Assembly (NCBI GenBank): GCA_936450465.1
Contig: OW388297.1
Location: forward strand, 54,676,989 to 54,740,988
Source of the DNA: Gibbula magus
Taxonomy: Eukaryota; Mollusca; Gastropoda; Trochida; Trochidae
Direction of reading: 5' to 3'
Length of the DNA: 64,000 bases
Every line of letters starts with the position of its first letter. The first letter of the stretch is position 1. The translations under genes were made by a program, and so were the position numbers. Positions 23,622-36,015 of this stretch are shown here, in pieces. Under the pieces are notes generated by a model. That model did not search any database. It was given only the letters and a program-made list of their open reading frames with translations, and was not told the DNA's origin.

Positions 23622-24018
23622 ACCGATATTTTGGGACATTTGTAAAATGAAACTTGATAACTAACAATAATCGAACAGTTTACAGCAGAACAGCGGTGTT
23701 GGATTATTGCAAAGCGTAGATATAACAGATTAACTGACCGATTCCCCAGTGTTTGCCATTGTAAATAGTAAGCGAATGTTTACACCCCGTCCCTTCACGT
23801 ACGTCACTTCCGGTATCTTCTAACTTTCTAAGCCCCGCCCCATTTTGGGTTTGTTGCTCGTGACTGAAAAGCAGACGATGTTTTCGACAAAGTTTAAGTC
23901 GCTGTAGTTTAATTTTGGAACAACATATGGATTTTTGGGGGGTCTCGTTTTTCACAAAATAGTCTAATGAACCAATTGCAGTTAAGAATTCAATAGAAAA
24001 TAATTTATTTCAGCCTTC
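23622..24018. repeat. Second copy of the 15.74-16.11 kb repeat
   Basis: It shares several long words with 15735-16110 in the same orientation. A ~60-bp segment between 23650 and 23725 is not shared. No coding content. Confidence 0.65.
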
Positions 24019-24312
24019 CTTTAGGCTCTACGACAACCAGCGTTTGTGCTCATGCTCAAATAATGCCAACCTAAATGAGACACATACTGTTTAACGAAAG
24101 TGTTTGGCCTATGTTTTTGCAGTACGTTATTGAAACACTTCAATTTGTCAATATGTTATCTATGTCAGAATATTCGATAATGTGGTTTGATCATATCGTT
24201 ATTTCAAGATATCAAATCAGGATGGGTGAACAAGACATAAGGTTATTTGAAATATTTAAAGCTAAGATGTCAAGTTCACTTATGTCTAGTCGATTCACTT
24301 TTATCGATGACG

Positions 24313-26362
24313 TCATTCAAGTGTAAATAAAAGTGTCATTAATCGCAACGTAGAGGTAGAAGCAAACGAAGGCAATAAGAGCTGTCTTGGACCATGGCCG
24401 ACCTGGCCACAAGGGGGGGACCAGAGGAAGGAGGAACACTCAAGGACGACGGTGGTCCCGATCTCAGTTACCCTCTGGGAGAGGATCGCCAGAGCCACAA
24501 GAGCGAGTCCAAGCCCATTGCTAGTGGGTCTGGCATTTGTGAAATATAGATCGGCAGCTGAACAGTTGAGACAAGACTCAACCAAGTCCTCCCGGGCAGT
24601 CCCGAGACACAATGCCCTGAACACTAGCGGATTCGGCTGCAACTGGATTTGAGGAGGCCCATCAGCTAGGACACGACAGAGGGACTGCCAAAATGTTCTT
24701 TGCACCTGGAAAATGGACCCACAGAATATCCAGGTCCTCGTTGTCCACCAGGTCGAAGACTCCGAATGAGACAGGAGAGACTAGGCCCTAGTGGACCCCT
24801 GCTTGCTTTTCGACCAAGCAGCTGCTGAAGTGTCCATAATGTCTAGCATGCGCTGGCCTTGTAAACGGACTTGCCAATGGTGAACCATCAGTATCCGAGC
24901 AACAATCCTCCCTAAATGAAGAAATAGGAAAATATGTTATGGGCGGAGGAAAAATGGGTTTGAGAGCAATGCATCAAGGGTGCGATCAGACCGCCAATTA
25001 TAATTCGGCATAAGCTCCCTTGTTACAAACCCTCAGAATAGCTGAGCGTCCAAGATGATGCCTAGGAACTTCAGGTGAGCAGCAGCGAGCAGCGAGCAGC
25101 GAGAAAGTCCGACTCCTCTAGGTTCACTAGCCACTCTTGACAGTGAAATGCCGGTGAAAGGTTGTGAGCAACCCCTCATCCAATGACATGCACGGTGCAT
25201 CCACATCCCTTCCTGGTAAAACAAGGACTCGGGTAAAGTTCCTAGGTAAGGACTCCCTACATCGCTCCCAAGGTTAGTAGGAACCGTTCCCGACACAGGG
25301 TGAGAGGCAAATGAGACGTGGAAGCAGAGACCCAGTATCCGAAAAACGAACGGGTTTAACCCCAGATGAGACCAGTTGTCTACCAACAGCTGAAGGCGGC
25401 CACCATTAGAGCCGTCTCACAGCGGAATGAGGGGAGTCACGAATCACATCCTTCACTTCCCCTTCATACAGGATGATGCTCAGGGCCTGGTTGAGGGGAG
25501 TTAAGTGGTGCTGACTCGTGGTTCCTGTAAAGACGCTTGTCCGATACCGCCTGGGGTGGAAGCAGACGACCTGGAGTATCATTAGTTACCACCGGAAAGT
25601 CAGAAGTTAAAAGAAGACGAAGGTAATTCACTGGTGAGAGACGAAGACCTATAGCGAGATCCATCCTACAGCGAATGTTGAATGACAACCAACTAGCGGG
25701 TGTATATGCTGAATACCGAGGGTCGTCTGATAGAGAATGTTGGGAGCTTAGGAGGGCTAAGGGTGACTCACTAGTGAGAGACGACGGAGGATATCACAGG
25801 TGAGGGGTGAAATTGACTCACCAAACGAGAGACAGATGAACCACGCTAAAGTGAGGACCGTCCGATGCCAAAATGACAGAGGCTATCGGAGGGTCCGACT
25901 ATCAAAGGCAGAACCACGAGTGAGGTCTGAATTGAAAGTCATCTGAAAGCGAACGTTGAAGTTCATCAGAAGACAAAGCCAATCACTAGGGAGGGTTGAC
26001 TGTCGGAAGGAGCGAGACATAGACGCACCAACCAAACAGCCTGACGAGAGAGGTGACTGAAATAAGAGTCAAGGGCAACATGTACAAAACGTGTGCAGAG
26101 TGAGAAAGTATGTCAAAGCCTAGCACAAACCATAAAGCAGTGACAAATACGCTAATTTACCCTCAAGTTGAAACCAACACAAACATACATCTGACCTGGT
26201 CGGGAGCTAAGAGGAGAGTTAATGATCATGGGAGTGACGTCACGAGACCGAGTTACTGCCCCTGGGTAGGGATTTTACTATCCAAGCTCTTCTTTTCAAA
26301 GTTCCGTCTGTGTTAAGGATGGATAAGTACCCTGCCTGAGGAGGCAAGGTCTAGGTCAACAG
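24313..26362 (-). mobile_element. Decayed DIRS-type retrotransposon, minus strand
   Basis: Right to left: terminal repeat at 26344-26362; a Gag-start-like segment near 26060-26095; a Gag segment with PGRLLPPQAVSDKR (25688-25464) matching PGRLLPPIVVSDKR of the 38.4-42.3 kb element; an RT N-terminal part with WSHLGLNPFVFRILG (25386 onward); a degraded palm motif SLDE in another frame near 25170; a FLGIILDAQLF segment (ends 25033); and the post-RNase H region with QLQPNPLVFRALCL (24705-24313). The RT core is largely deleted. The tyrosine recombinase is absent. The right half is repeated at 55187-55960. Confidence 0.8.
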
Positions 26363-26407
26363 GTGGGACATTCAATTGTATTACTCTCGCCTTATAGCGT
26401 ACATGTA

Positions 26408-26985
26408 AGTGGGGGTATATAGCGTTCATTGTGTCCGTCCGTCCATCCATCCGTCACAGAGCATATCTCCCAAACTTAACATGCTAGCTTCACCAAACTT
26501 GCTACACATGTCAACCATGATCTCTTGTTGTGCCTTTTCAGGTTCGGATAGATTTCTGAATTTTACTTTTGGCGGTTTCCATGGAAACATGACAAAAACA
26601 GTTACTCTGTAAAGAAGTCAATTTGTGCAGAGTATATCTCCCAATCTAAACATACTAGTTTAACCAAACTTGCTACCGTGTTAGTCATGATCTGTAATTG
26701 TGCCTTTTCAGGTTTAGCCATATTTCTGAATTTACTTTTGGCGGTTTCCATGGTAACATGACCAAAATTTCTGTGTGAGGAAGTCATTTTGTGCGTAATT
26801 TATATTCCAAACTATTCATTTTTATCTTATAGTGTCAAAAGTTTATCTCTGGAACTGTACATTCAATATTCATTCAACTTGACACACAGGTTAGCGATTG
26901 TCATAAATGTGCCTTTCCTATTTTTCAATTATGTCAAACTATATTTGGAAGCGGGGTATGTGAGCTGTGCTCGCTTCTACACTTG
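26408..26985 (+). mobile_element. CCGTCC element, GGGGTATATAGCG family
   Basis: It starts GTGGGGGTATATAGCGTTCA, then has CCGTCCGTCCATCCATCCG. Two or more internal units of about 170 bp each have CATATCTCCCAAACTTAAC-like and TGGCGGTTTCCATGG words. It ends GCGGGGTATGTGAGCTGTGC. The small open frames on both strands over the units are not genes. It matches 56711-57143 and, less well, 7603-8035. Confidence 0.7.
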
Positions 26986-27124
26986 ATTTAATTATGTGAT
27001 GTTAACAGGCTTTAGCTGCATGCATTATTGATTCATAATACTTACAAAATGTTACGTTTACACAATACTTTACTTCAAATATAGTGACATCAGTACCATA
27101 GCTGAAAGGAGAAGTGGTTTTATC

Positions 27125-27905
27125 GAGCCTAGTCCATTGCATTCCCATTGACTATATACAACTGAAGACACTGAAGCAACGTAAGACACATGTGAACAGT
27201 TGCTAGACATAATTTAATATTGGATATTGCTCGATGTAATAACCTGATGCGTGTGCGTTCTGAAGATGAGGCACCAGTACCAGTGTAAGTATACAATATT
27301 TATACATCGCTTTTTTCAAGTTCATCTTCTTTTTTTTTATAGATATGTGACCATAAAGTTGGAACATTTCTTGTGATTTCCAGTGCATATAGGATGGCGT
27401 TATATAATACGATCGTGATAAAGCAAGGTTATTTTAGGGAAGACGTTCCATAATAATGTTTCAACTTCACAAATCCGCTAACACTGTATTTGTATATTCA
27501 AATATCCTCCCCATCTTCACGAGGCTGTCGTACTCGTAACTGGGTGGACGTCATCGTCCCTATAGAGTCTCTCTGTGACTACACAATGACTAGTATCTCT
27601 ATCACTCCAAGGGGTCACAGATGTGTAGGAGAGAAATCTACTGGACGAAGCTAGAGAATAAGACCAAAAGCGTCTTATTGAAAAAACACAACGCCGTCTT
27701 AATGTTGCTTGTTGCCTTTGTCAAGTGCTCCAAGGACTTAAATTACAATTTTAGTCTGTGAGTGCATGGAGAGTTGTGGTACAGGAACAGACACGATAAC
27801 CAACATCTATCAACCAATTGGGAATTATGCTCTGCAAACAAGGCGTAGAATTCGACTAAGCCTGGGATCATATAATATATCTTTTTTAATTGATGGAGCT
27901 TAACT
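27125..27905. other. Copy-1-specific block in the segmental duplication
   Basis: This stretch has no counterpart in copy 2, where a different sequence occupies the place. No recognised coding frame or repeat. Confidence 0.6.
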
Positions 27906-28199
27906 TTTGTTACAAGTAAAACAATAAATATCACCAGTGACTTCTTTTTATTTTCTTGCATTTATGTCCAGCAAATGAGTTATTATTGTACTTTTATAAT
28001 GAGCTTGCAATGATCCAATATGCTTTTCCAATAATTAAAACAATAGGGAAAATAAAGGATCTATAGTTTCAAGGGATATACTCCATTCAACCCGTACTTC
28101 AGACTTCGCAATCAATTTATTAGTTGACTTCCCTTCACCTGTAATATAATCAATATTTTTCTGCCATCATCTTGTAAGATCATATCACTTCAAATAAGG

Positions 28200-28980
28200 T
28201 GCTTATGTTCGCTGACTTCAGACATGACAGTAGTATCAAGTGTTAATGGGAGCTTGGGACCTACCCGAATCTTATTTAAAAGGAACATTCGTTTGTATTT
28301 TGACTTAATGTTGATCGTTACCATTACTTTTCTGTTTAGATAAATGTATTGTATCCAGATTGACGAGAGTCTCGGCTTGCCATCTTATGACATAGATTTC
28401 CTGCTGGTACCTCAAAGCTATGCTGTGGGTCAGATCCCGAGGTACTGACCTCCCTCTTTTTGCAACACGCATTGTCAAAAACACTTTTTTAAAGTTCATT
28501 CTAAGATGCCTAGCGGTTAGAGCAATAAAAAAAAGTACTTTATCAGACAATAAAGGTATAGTTTTTTTGATGACGTAACACTCGAATGACGTTCCTGCTG
28601 TTCCACGCCGCTCCCTCGTGATCAAGTGTGCCCATGGTAACGTAACGTCGATTCGCCTCAGTCGTCTGAACTCTTACATCGCAACCAATAAAGCGTGTAC
28701 TTCTGCAGTGGGTTAAAATTAGCGATGGGACTATGAACATCACCTTTTATGATAGCAACAAACATTTTAATTTGACAAATTACGTTCCGCCAACACGCTT
28801 AAACTGGATCAAGCTCTACCCACAATTCGTTTTGGAATGTTAGTCACGTGATCTTAGTTTATTTCAGGGGGTGGGTTTTACACGGGGAATAGACGTCCCT
28901 CCGTAATATAAAGAATGTAAACAATATTTTTATTTCCAAATTATTGGAAGCAGAATGTTACCTTATCCGATCATTTGGCA
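28200..28980. other. Duplicated non-coding stretch with short ORFs
   Basis: Overlapping minus-strand frames at 28305-28625 and 28543-28743 recur in altered form at 58511-58705 and 58751-58963. There the long frame is broken by stops and length changes. Lack of frame conservation argues against a gene. No domain recognised. Confidence 0.5.
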
Positions 28981-28990
28981 TCTTAGAAAA

Positions 28991-29098
28991 GAAATAAAGT
29001 TAGTTTTGCCCTGAACTATTATAGTTAAAGCACGAGGACGTTAGCAAAACTATACTTTATAACAAAACACATTGGGGTAAAGCGAACTTTATTTCTTT
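28991..29098. mobile_element. Small inverted-repeat element, spacer in orientation 1
   Basis: The right arm CATTGGGGTAAAGCGAACTT (29070-29089, continuing into TATTTCTT) is intact. The left arm is shortened to GAAATAAAGTT (28991-29001). The spacer 29002-29060 starts AGTTTTGCCCTGAACTATTA. In the other duplication copy (59211-59350) the same spacer is in the opposite orientation between two long arms. Confidence 0.8.
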
Positions 29099-29436
29099 AA
29101 TTTTTACCCTTTCATAATTGTGTGAGAAGGATGTGTATTTGCGTAGTGTAGTAGATGTTTTTAAATGGAGTGACGTTATTATTTGCGATTCGGTAATAGG
29201 AAAATGGTTTGAAACGATCACAAAGTAAGGCAACTACTAAAATTTCCCCAATGTTGGTATGCACACATAAGAGCTGAAATGTTTTTCTTCTAAGCGTATT
29301 TGTACCTCTATGCTCACGTCATAATGTGATGAAAATCTGTAATATGTAGGATTGAAGTATAAGGAACGAGGTTATCATTAATTTTGTATCTTCATATATC
29401 CTCATCAAGTTATTGGCTCTGAAAGTTGATGGTCTG

Positions 29437-29504
29437 CAACCTGGTTCCCGGGCCTCGTTCTGTAACCAGTAGCACACGCGAAACGAGGCCCGGGAACCAG
29501 GTTG
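29437..29504. repeat. Hairpin with perfect 23-bp GC-rich arms
   Basis: Arm 29437-29459 (CAACCTGGTTCCCGGGCCTC plus GTT) is the exact reverse complement of 29482-29504, with a 22-nt spacer. It also occurs at 59690-59757 with perfect arms and a changed spacer. The frames that cross it on both strands owe their length to the palindrome. Confidence 0.9.
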
Positions 29505-29814
29505 GATATTCTCTCCTGCTGATTGGAATTCTCGCGTATGCCTCCTTTGACACATCCTACCGTCCGAACCAGGTGTGTGAATTTCATAATGTTTACATTC
29601 CCGTAAAGACAAATGAATTGTCTTTGAGTCCTTATAACATTCATATATATGTACGGAAAACTAATTAGCGGAAGGCGCCGCAAAAATGCTGGTTTTCACA
29701 AACTTGTCTCAAAGTAATGATGGTACCTTCCTTTTGCACTCTTTATCTTCTGGAACAAGTTTTTTCTCTACGTAAATAGGATAGACTTGTCTTTAATTCC
29801 ATATATCATTTGTA

Positions 29815-30205
29815 TATCCGAAGTGAAAACTAAGGATGTGGCATGTGATGCGACTGATGTGACATGTCAAGAATTTCGTTATTCGAAAAACAATTATCGA
29901 AGGATTGAGGGTTCTTTCTTTACGCAATCCATGTATACTGAACTCTAAGACATATTCGAAATTTCTTATATCATTGTAAAGAGGAATAGATTGTCTTCAA
30001 GTATATGTATTATTCGCACTTGCGCGCTCAGGATTTACGATTTAAAAAGCTTGAAGTATTGGTTATCTCCTTTCTCACTCTATATTTTCAGAACCAATAT
30101 ACATATCCGAAAAAATTGTATAGCATTGTATAAAGGAATAAATTGATGGTAGTATACGCTGTAGCAAATAGTTACACACCTAAATGGTCCCTTTTCGTGA
30201 TGTAG
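29815..30205. repeat. Dispersed repeat related to 34.14-34.44 kb
   Basis: It shares a word order with 34141-34435: a CTTATATCATTGTAAAGAGG-type phrase, then CTCAGGATTTACGATTT against ATCAGGATTACCGATTT, and a closing GTCCCTTTT(C/T)G(T/C)GATGTAGAC. Copies are also at 36123-36418 and 60070-60462. At 30.2 and 60.46 kb it abuts the Rex1/L2-like LINE. Confidence 0.5.
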
Positions 30206-31905
30206 ACTCACTGTTAATGACGAGGCAACATTTGCAGGAGATCTCAACTCGTTCTCCGGCAGATTTGACAACAACTTCTCATCTGAACTAGAGGAAATCA
30301 CCAACTCAGTTTCTGGAGACAGCGCCAACTGGATTACAATTACTGAAGATGAAGTGCGAACCATATTCAGTCGGATAAACACTTGGAAGTCACCTGAACG
30401 CGATGATATCTCCGGTAAAGTACTGAAGGAATGCTGTTCAGAACTCTCCACTGTGGATTCTAGCTCTGCGTTTAACACAGTACAGCCCTAGTTGATGCTA
30501 CAGAAACTGTATAACCTACATGGTAATCCACATATCTCTCTCTGGATAAAGAACTTTTTAACCAACCGTCTACAGTATATACGAATTCGATTTATTCTCA
30601 AACAGTTATTTTAAACATGGGTGCTCAACAGGGTTGACAGGAATCAAACTCTTACTGTGAAATTGCTGACGATGCAGCACTGGTTGGACTTATAAGCAAC
30701 AACGACGAATCGCATTACCATCAGGCCATAGAACGTTTTTAATGTGGTGCAATGAAAACATTTTAGTTCTTAATACCCACAAAACAAAGGAAATGATTAT
30801 AGATTATAGGGTGAAGAAAGACAGCTAAGACCCGTTCTTATTGACAATTCCAGCATAGAAGTTGTCGCAGAGTACAAGTATCTTGGCACCATTATTGATG
30901 ACAAATTGAACTTCAAAGCAAACACAGATAGAATCTACAAGAAGTGTCAACAAAGACTGTATTTGTTACGTAAACTTAAAGCTTTTGTTGTGAATACCTT
31001 TACACGTGTTTTGCAAAATTTATTTTTTCAAATTTCCCATTTATAATGATAATTTATGTCATTTAAATTAACTTTAGAGGGTAAAACATCTTATTACACA
31101 ACCAATTATCTATAGTGGTAACATCTATGTTGCGTATAAAGCAAAAATTGCATGGCGGCCATTTTATTGTGAACACAATTTATTATTATGTATTACAATT
31201 CCCATGGCTTTACTGAGCGATGTACACTCATTTTTAATTTGATTTTCCGAAGAGAAAAGGGTGTTTTACTATTGGTGAAATTATTTTTCAAATACATTTC
31301 ATCGACTTATTTGAGCGAAAAAACGTGCTACTGCCCCTTTAATACCCGCGAAACGAAGGAAATGATTATAGATTATAGGGTGAAGAAAGACAACTACAGA
31401 CCCGTTCGTATTGACAATTCCAGCATAGAAGTTGTCCCACTGTACAAGTATCTTGGCACCATTATTGATATGAACTTTAAAGCAAACACAGATAGAATCT
31501 ACAAGAAGTGCCAACAAATACTTTTGATGTGAAAACCTTTACACTTGTCCTTTATTATCAAACGTTTATTCAATGCGTTCTCTGTTTTAGCATGGCAAAT
31601 TGGTTTCATTGCAAAACGAAAACAAGTTATCAATTTGGCCAGTAAATATCAGGAGTAATTTTAGATAATCTGACACTTTTAGGCACGCGGTAAATTGAAA
31701 AAACTGGCTTCTAAAATTGTTACAGACTCCAAACATTTTCTTCATGATGAATATGTACTTTTACCTTCTGGATGCCGCTTCCAAACTCCGTTTTTTCAGA
31801 ACAAACAGAGCATCAAAGACCTTAATTCCAACAAGCATTGTTGTTTTAAATCAGTTACATGTATAAGTCTATTTTTCAAAAGTTGAGTCTTCAATTATGT
31901 TGACA
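30206..31905 (+). pseudogene. Rex1/L2-like LINE remnant, copy 1
   Basis: Broken plus-strand frames give, in order: DLNSFSGRFDNNFSSELEEI and ITEDEVRTIFSRINTWKSP then ISGKVLKECC (30240-30450); DSSSAFNTVQ and SLWIKNFLTNRLQY (about 30455-30580); IADDAALVGLI (about 30680), which replaces the usual F/YADD; KTKEMIIDYRVKKD and EYKYLGTIIDDKLNF (30780-30920). After an inserted MITE the last segment is repeated (VPLYKYLGTIID, 31340-31525). Then come QTFIQCVLCFS and ASKIVTDSKHFLHDEY then LLPSGCRFQTPFF (31560-31800). The order fits RT to ORF2 end of Rex1/L2-type LINEs. The RT centre is deleted and stops are frequent. Confidence 0.75.
31005..31345. mobile_element. GGGGCAG-end MITE inserted in the LINE, copy 1
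   Basis: The right end is CGTGCTACTGCCCCTTTAA. The body is the reverse complement of 17679-18038 (GTAAAACATCTTATTA, TGGCGGCCATTTTATTGTGA). The left end is degenerate. A LINE segment of about 200 bp occurs on both sides of it (30768-30975 and 31340-31525). Confidence 0.7.
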
Positions 31906-32245
31906 CCTTTATTGATTAATCTGAAATTCGTATGACTCATTTTAACCTTCATTTTGCATATTTTAATATTCGGTTCTTGTGGCGTTGTTCTTTCGTGTTG
32001 TCATTGTCTTTCTTGTTACGTCACGAGTCCCGTGTTTTAGTGTGCTTGTTTATTGTTACATGTGTTTTATGTATACAGGAGCAATTGATGTACACAAATT
32101 CCCTTTTGGGCTAATGAAGTATAATTAAAGTCGGTACCTAAGGCAAAACTCGGTTGCAAGCTAGAGAGTCAGAATATTCCGCCACGGGGGCTGTAAAGGA
32201 TAATATATAATATCGCAAAGTAAGGGTATAAATGATCCTGTCCAA

Positions 32246-33060
32246 TAATTCAATCAATCTTTTATTTCAGTAAAAACGCCTACGACGTACAAGATCAACA
32301 AATGAAATATATATATAAAACAGAGTTGCTTGTGGTCAAATAAAAGAATTTCGAACAATTAAGGCATCTTTCACATAAATCTATCAAACGTGTTAAGTTA
32401 CTATCTTGAAGGTTATTAAGCATGATCTCTTTATTGATGTACAAAGGTATATTTTCAAAATACTTATCACGTAAACCATTATACACTGGACATCTGTAAA
32501 GAAAGTGAAATTCCTCCTCTACATAATTGGATTTAATTATCTTACAGTAACGACATTCACGTGGAATACCATCTCATCTACCAATATTGTTTAGACTTGT
32601 AGCTCACCAATTCTTAAAGTAATTCTACGCCTGGCTTCTTTAGTTTTAACAGTTACTTATCTAAATATTTTTCTAAACCGATCACAGATTTTATTTTAGA
32701 ATATAAATGCAATGTTGAATATTCATTAATTGCAGCCATTAAACTTTGAACATGACAGTTCTTAATCCTAGTTTCGAAATTGGAAAGAAAAGTCTCCTTG
32801 AAACTTACACCTTGATTTTCCCACACAAAACCGAAACCGTAAATAAATAAAATTGTTCTGACATGCTGCATCCACGTTTTATGTCCAACTTCATCTAAAT
32901 TACACAACATTAGATAAGTCTGTGTTGATACCTATCGACTGACATTTCAAGCAATCTAATCCAGAATTTAATGAATCTCAACAAAGAATCAACATAGATA
33001 TAGTATCTGCAACTTTCAGCTCAAACAGCATCAGTACTCTTATAACTCACACCCTTTTCT
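32246..33060 (-). pseudogene. LINE 3' fragment (A2-like), copy 1
   Basis: The minus strand reads DEVGHKTWMQHVRTILFIYG, then GFVWENQG, NFETRIKNCHVQS and NEYSTLHLYSKIK (32910-32653), very close to the A2 LINE at 13306-13674. Further on, CERCLNCSKF belongs to another frame near 32390. The 3' end near 32250-32265 carries AATAAAAG and a short (TGAT) tail. The 5' end is truncated near 33060. It is duplicated at 62510-63330. Confidence 0.75.
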
Positions 33061-33689
33061 TCTCTCTTAATGCTTTCCCTCAACTCTATCTATCTTTGCA
33101 TCTTCTTTTTTCCTAATGTTAATATTTATATTATAACCAGTGATCAAAATAATATTTATAGTTTTAGTGATGCGTTGCGTTGCACTTCACGCAGGAATTA
33201 TCACGCGATTTGACGTAATTTCATGACGTCATTTTGGCTAGCCCTCGCATTTTGGCACCTTTATCACGCATTTCAATTTCGGATATCAAGGCAAAAGGAC
33301 GCTACAAAATTGGTTTTAAAACCTCCACCTCCCCAGCCTCCTCCTCCTATATATATATGTCAGGGCGCTAAATTACCCTCACTTTTGGGGAATAAATTTG
33401 TCATTTACCTATATATTGAAATGTGCAAGTTCAAATTGGTAAATATTACGATATTTACTCATAATATATATTGTTACAAGTGCCGCTCGAAGGCGGTATT
33501 CATTTCATATATATGTTTAAAAACTTGTCCGCTTAATGCGGGACTTAACAACATTTTCCCTTGACTTTTCTTCCCCAAATAGAACTGGTCAGCCTCAGGT
33601 AATTCACGGGTTTGAGGTTTGACTATAAAACTACTGCTATTCTTCGAACAATTATTCCCTGATGAAGCTTCGCAACAAGAAGCAGAAAT

Positions 33690-33995
33690 ATGCGTATTGG
33701 AATATAAAGTGTTGATTATGAAAGTTGATATACGTCTTCAGTGTAGACGAAGACAAACTGAATCAGATGCGGCTCCGTGCTCCTACATTGTATATATACC
33801 TTGCTAGTTAATGAATATTCATGTAAATAAATCTCCTCCCTCTCTCCTTGTATACATCATGGACAGATGTACATACATTTATTCAACTACAACAGCCGAG
33901 AAATCTCGTATAGTAAATACAAAAAAAAATTTAATCCTCATCAAGAGATGATGTACCATCAACCAACTTCTAAATACGCAGTAGGTTTATCTCAC
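33690..33995. repeat. Diverged copy of 34655-34930
   Basis: It shares GAATCAGATGCGGCTCCGTG, TAGTTAATGAATATTCATG, AATAAATCTCCTCCCTCTC and CAACTTCTAAAT.CGCAGTAGG in the same order as 34660-34915. The TATA-like run plus AATAAA could suggest an old LTR, but I see no element boundaries. Confidence 0.5.
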
Positions 33996-35463
33996 CAGGC
34001 TGTAGTATTATGAGAAGACGGTTGATTGTTCGTTAACACAATCTGATTTGATGCTTCATGGTAAAAATTAACAGTTTTGGCAGCTGTTGCGGTAACCAGG
34101 GGTCAATCTTTTCCAAACTACAGTTTTTATTTATATCTTCCGAACTGTAGGACGTATTGTAATATTTTAAAGAGAAATAAAGTGTCTCCAATTCCATATA
34201 AAATTCGCAATATGGGCGATCAGGATTACCGATTTTATAAAGCTGGTAGTATTTTTTTTTAAAAGAAGACAACATTAGATGGATATAATAAATTATAACC
34301 AGAGATCGCATTCTTATAATGTATATGTCATTGTAAACACACAGATTAACCCATATATAATTCGCTAAAGCACGCTCAGGGTTAAATACCACATTTTGAT
34401 GGTAATAGAAAATTTAGTCCCTTTTTGCGATGTAGACAGGAGATATTTCGCAAAGACTGTAGTGGATTCGCTGTCTAGGATATTCCGCAGAAACTGATAA
34501 AGATCATTAAATCCGTTCTTATCTTCAACGTGACTACTTATAATTTAAATCTAAATTTCCCTCTGTCTCAATAATTCTCTATCTCTCTATCTGTTTTTCC
34601 CTTTTTCTTCTTTTTCTAAACATTATTTAAAGGTTTGCCTACATTGACCGTGACTTCTTGCTGATGCAGAAACTGCTAGACGAAGACAACCTGAGTCAGA
34701 TGCGGCTCCGTGATCCTACATTGTATAAATACCTTACTAGTTAATGAATATTCATGTAAATAAATCTCCTCCCTCTCTCCTTGTATACCTCATGGAAAGT
34801 TGAACAGACATCTATCCAACTACAACAGCCGAGAAAATTCGAATAGTCAATAAACAACTTGTAATCCTTGTCGTGATGTGATGTGTCATCAACTAACTTC
34901 TAAATGCGCAGTAGGTATATCTACAGCTGCATCCCGAGAGTTTGTTCAACCACTTTGGTGACTTGTCTATTTCAGTGCAAATAAGTAATTTAGCATGTAT
35001 TTGAAGCTTTGTATCAAAGCGAAAACTACACTCGTCACGTTTTTGCATTATAAGACAGTTGATTGTTCGATAACACAATCTGATTTGATCTTTATAAATA
35101 TTTACAGTTTAAAGAACAGGAAGATGTTCTGAATAACAACTTCTTTAATGTGAAAATACACGACGTTTCGGAGTATATACTCACTCCTTCCACCTTCAAT
35201 TTCTAAATGCCCTTCAAAGTTACAGTTACAGAGTTGGCAGCTGTTTGCAGTAACCAGGAGTCAATCTTCTCAACACTACAGTTTTTTAGTTTTTTCTGTG
35301 AAATAATCAGTAAGTAATGATCAATTGGGTCAAACAATCATCAAATATTTCCTCTTATACTTATTCGATGTATTTGCAATGAAATTGTTCACATTTATTT
35401 GAAAATTAATGAAATTGGAATGTTCAAATGTTTATGTCTAGTTCAAAATTAGGGCTTCCACGG

Positions 35464-35483
35464 GTACTCGAGTACTCGAGTAC
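35464..35483. repeat. 20-bp perfect palindrome
   Basis: GTACTCGAGTACTCGAGTAC reads the same on both strands. A copy is at 37445-37464 in the second tandem unit. Confidence 0.95.
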
Positions 35484-35499
35484 GAGTCGGGTACCTTCC

Positions 35500-36015
35500 G
35501 CAAGTGCCTTTGTTCGCCGTTGGTAATTGACTAGCTTCGTCTCGCCTGTCATTCGCTTCGCCTGTCATTCGTTTCGCCAGTCTTTCGCTTTCGGTTTGTA
35601 TCAACTTGACTCGCGTTGTCTCGCCAGTGACTCGCTACGCCAGTTACTCGCTTCGCCAGCCATTCGCCTAAGGTTTGATTCTACTTGACTCGCATTGTCT
35701 CGCAAGTGACTTGCTAAAGGTCACTCGCTTCGCCAGTCTATCGCCTTAGGTGGATTCAACTGGGCTCGCATCGTCTCGCCAGTTACTCGCTTCGCCAGTC
35801 ATTCGCCTTAGGCTTGATTCTACTTGACTCGCATCATCTCGCCAGTGACTTGCAAAGGTCACTCGCTTCGCCAGTCTATGGCCTTAGGTTTGACTCTTGC
35901 GGAGGGTTCGCTTCGCCAAGCATTCGTTATCGCCAGTCATTCGCCTTGGGCTTGATTCTACTTGACTCGCATCGTCTCGCCAGTGACTCGCTTTGCCTGT
36001 CATTCGCTTCGCCTA
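35500..36015. repeat. Degenerate TCGCCAGTSAYTCGC repeat block, unit 1
   Basis: Short CG-containing phrases (TCGCTTCGCCAGTCATTCGCC, GACTCGCATCGTCTCGCCAG) recur in irregular order. A second and longer block is at 37481-38130, leading into the DIRS Gag region. It is probably the 5' leader of that retrotransposon. Confidence 0.75.

Larger units (their letters stand above)
25432..33737. repeat. Segmental duplication, copy 1
   Basis: It is collinear and in the same orientation with 55187-64000, about 30 kb away. Matching parts are 25432-26245 with 55187-55965, 26408-27124 with 56711-57283, and 27905-33737 with 58023-64000 (where the window stops). Differences include a replaced block (27125-27905 against 57283-58020), a block of about 740 bp that replaces the DIRS terminus in copy 2, a 9-bp deletion at 31470 in copy 1, and an inverted spacer at 29002-29060. 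Confidence 0.9.

Noticed and set aside
24452..24652. Plus-strand frame over the DIRS fragment
   Set aside because: It is the antisense shadow of the minus-strand DIRS post-RNase H region, whose translation matches the 41.4-41.6 kb element.
29319..29683. Overlapping frames on both strands at the 23-bp-arm hairpin, also in copy 2
   Set aside because: Palindromic sequence gives matching frames on both strands. The repeated GPR/ARG-rich words are the two arms translated, not a protein.
30080..30478. 132-codon minus-strand frame, conserved at 60335-60733
   Set aside because: The plus strand of the same interval reads as a Rex1/L2-like LINE (ITEDEVRTIFSRIN, ISGKVLKECC). The minus frame is its shadow, and its conservation follows from the segmental duplication.
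34077..34262. 61-codon frame identical in both tandem units
   Set aside because: Identity reflects the recent duplication. There is no domain, and a related dispersed repeat at 29.8-30.2 kb does not keep the frame.
35464..35483. 20-bp palindrome as a recombination site of the tandem duplication
   Set aside because: It lies inside the unit, more than 500 bp from the duplication junction at 36022, so it did not define the break point.
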